A DNA stretch of 64,000 nt, taken from Synechococcus sp. PCC 6312. GTDB taxonomy: Bacteria > Cyanobacteriota > Cyanobacteriia > Thermosynechococcales > Thermosynechococcaceae. Numbering within the stretch: the stretch's first letter is position 1; each line of letters opens with the position of its first letter. Positions 63,664 to 64,000 of the stretch are shown here, in pieces. The position numbers and the translations under genes are program-made. The DNA lies in NCBI RefSeq assembly GCF_000316685.1, contig NC_019680.1:3171407-3235406 (forward strand), read 5' to 3'. Below the pieces are notes generated by a model that saw only the letters and a list, made by a program, of their open reading frames with translations, searched no databases and was not told the origin of the DNA.

Positions 63664-64000
63664 TTAAAAGTTTTGAGCATCCAGATGGGGCTGAAGTTGG
63701 ACTTGGAGGCGGGCGCGGGCGCGAGCAATGCGAGATTTGACCGTTCCAAGAGAGACTCCGGTAATGGCGGCAATTTCTTCATAGGCCAGGCCGTCAATTT
63801 CCCGTAAAACAATGGTTGTCCGAAAGGACTCTGGCAGATCTGCGATGGCCTGGTGGAGTTGGGCGTAAAACTCATCCGTAGAAAGAACATCATCGGGACT
63901 GGGGTCTGCCGCCGCAATTTCCCAATTCATTTCCCCATCAGAGGTGACTAAGGGAGCATCTAGGGACAAGGGGGCCTGGTGGCGTTTGCGCTTACGCAGT
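63664..64000 (-). CDS. sigG: ECF sigma factor (SigG-like), 5' part outside the window
   Basis: At least 111 codons to the right edge; the beginning is missing. Visible are the basic region RKRKRHQAPLSLDAPLV, the acidic linker and region 4: ADLPESFRTTIVLREIDGLA and YEEIAAITGVSLGTVKSRIA with RARARLQVQL. The LSLDAP and LREIDGLAYEEIA features are typical of cyanobacterial SigG, which responds to envelope and membrane stress. The anti-sigma gene follows directly. Region 2 lies outside the window. Confidence 0.88.
   Translation of the reverse strand, partial: LRKRKRHQAPLSLDAPLVTSDGEMNWEIAAADPSPDDVLSTDEFYAQLHQAIADLPESFRTTIVLREIDGLAYEEIAAITGVSLGTVKSRIARARARLQVQLQPHLDAQNF

Larger units (their letters stand above)
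1..64000. repeat. Highly iterated palindrome CCAGGCCTGG and its half-sites
   Basis: By eye there are about 20 exact copies of CCAGGCCTGG across the window (for example near 429, 3391, 10212, 18668, 21339, 31836, 34752, 41685, 49699 and 56646), against well under one expected by chance in 64 kb. CCAGGCC or GGCCTGG half-sites are far more frequent, in genes and gaps. I saw no HIP1 copy (GCGATCGC). Confidence 0.85.

Noticed and set aside
1-64000. CRISPR array, prophage or integrative element
   Set aside because: No regularly spaced repeats, no phage structural genes, integrase or attachment repeats were seen; the only mobile element is the IS630-type insertion.

Overview
The window is a stretch of cyanobacterial chromosome. 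Lineage markers are chlorophyll synthase (chlG), the myxoxanthophyll pair cruF-cruG, an lrtA/HPF gene, an SLH-domain porin, a cyanobacterial ECF sigma factor (SigG type), a DnaE gene that ends in the N-half of the split DnaE intein, a LabA-like NYN protein, and many small families known mainly from cyanobacteria (DUF2103, DUF3082, DUF3146, CCB2/CCB4-like). A unicellular Synechococcus/Thermosynechococcus-type organism is my guess; the species cannot be fixed from this piece. There are no rRNA genes and one tRNA (Gly-GCC). Genes are dense, about 1 kb each, and change strand often.

Layout. 1-9 kb: HPPD-like dioxygenase (cut by the window edge), a CofE-like membrane protein, a Uma2 relic, cruF-cruG, a translationally coupled WecA-like transferase and CinA, glyA and an orphan branched-chain-type permease. 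9-14.6 kb: the only clearly accessory part, with a GH13 amylase, a 660-base AT-rich gap carrying a perfect dyad, a DMT exporter, and an IS630-type element inserted into an uncharacterised coiled-coil gene. 14.6-29 kb: GH57 branching enzyme, RNase D-like exonuclease, SLH porin, DprA-like protein, queF, LpxB-related protein, guaA, lrtA, lipB, a group 2-type sigma factor, a cupin, chlG and a zinc-ribbon protein. 29-39.5 kb: tRNA-Gly, ClC channel, type IV pilin, a membrane protein with HELGH, an RlmL-type methyltransferase, DUF2103/DUF3082, a glutamine-rich SbcC/Rad50-like ATPase, and a TPR/M48-like membrane protein that has lost its HExxH. 39.5-53 kb: Na+/H+ antiporter overlapping queG, a second Uma2 relic, scpA, cysQ-like, an M20 amidohydrolase, NYN protein, argG, a SPOR-like protein, dapB, clpP and a DUF305 protein. 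53-64 kb: a two-receiver diguanylate cyclase, an ABC1 kinase, dnaE-N with the split intein, TPR and DUF924 proteins, a deoxyhypusine synthase-family protein, and an anti-sigma/ECF sigma pair cut by the right edge.

Most genes are housekeeping: carotenoid, chlorophyll and glycogen metabolism, amino acid and nucleotide synthesis, queuosine (queF and queG, 21 kb apart), envelope and stress responses. The strongest signal not explained by genes is a highly iterated palindrome, CCAGGCCTGG, with very many half-sites, in a window where I saw no copy of the usual cyanobacterial HIP1 (GCGATCGC). It shapes protein sequence too, producing repeated Gln-Ala-Trp and Gly-Leu-Gly/Glu. The other points to follow are the IS-broken gene, which rejoins in frame when the element is removed, the two internally deleted Uma2 relics, the inactive M48-like protein, and several structured or open stretches in intergenic DNA.
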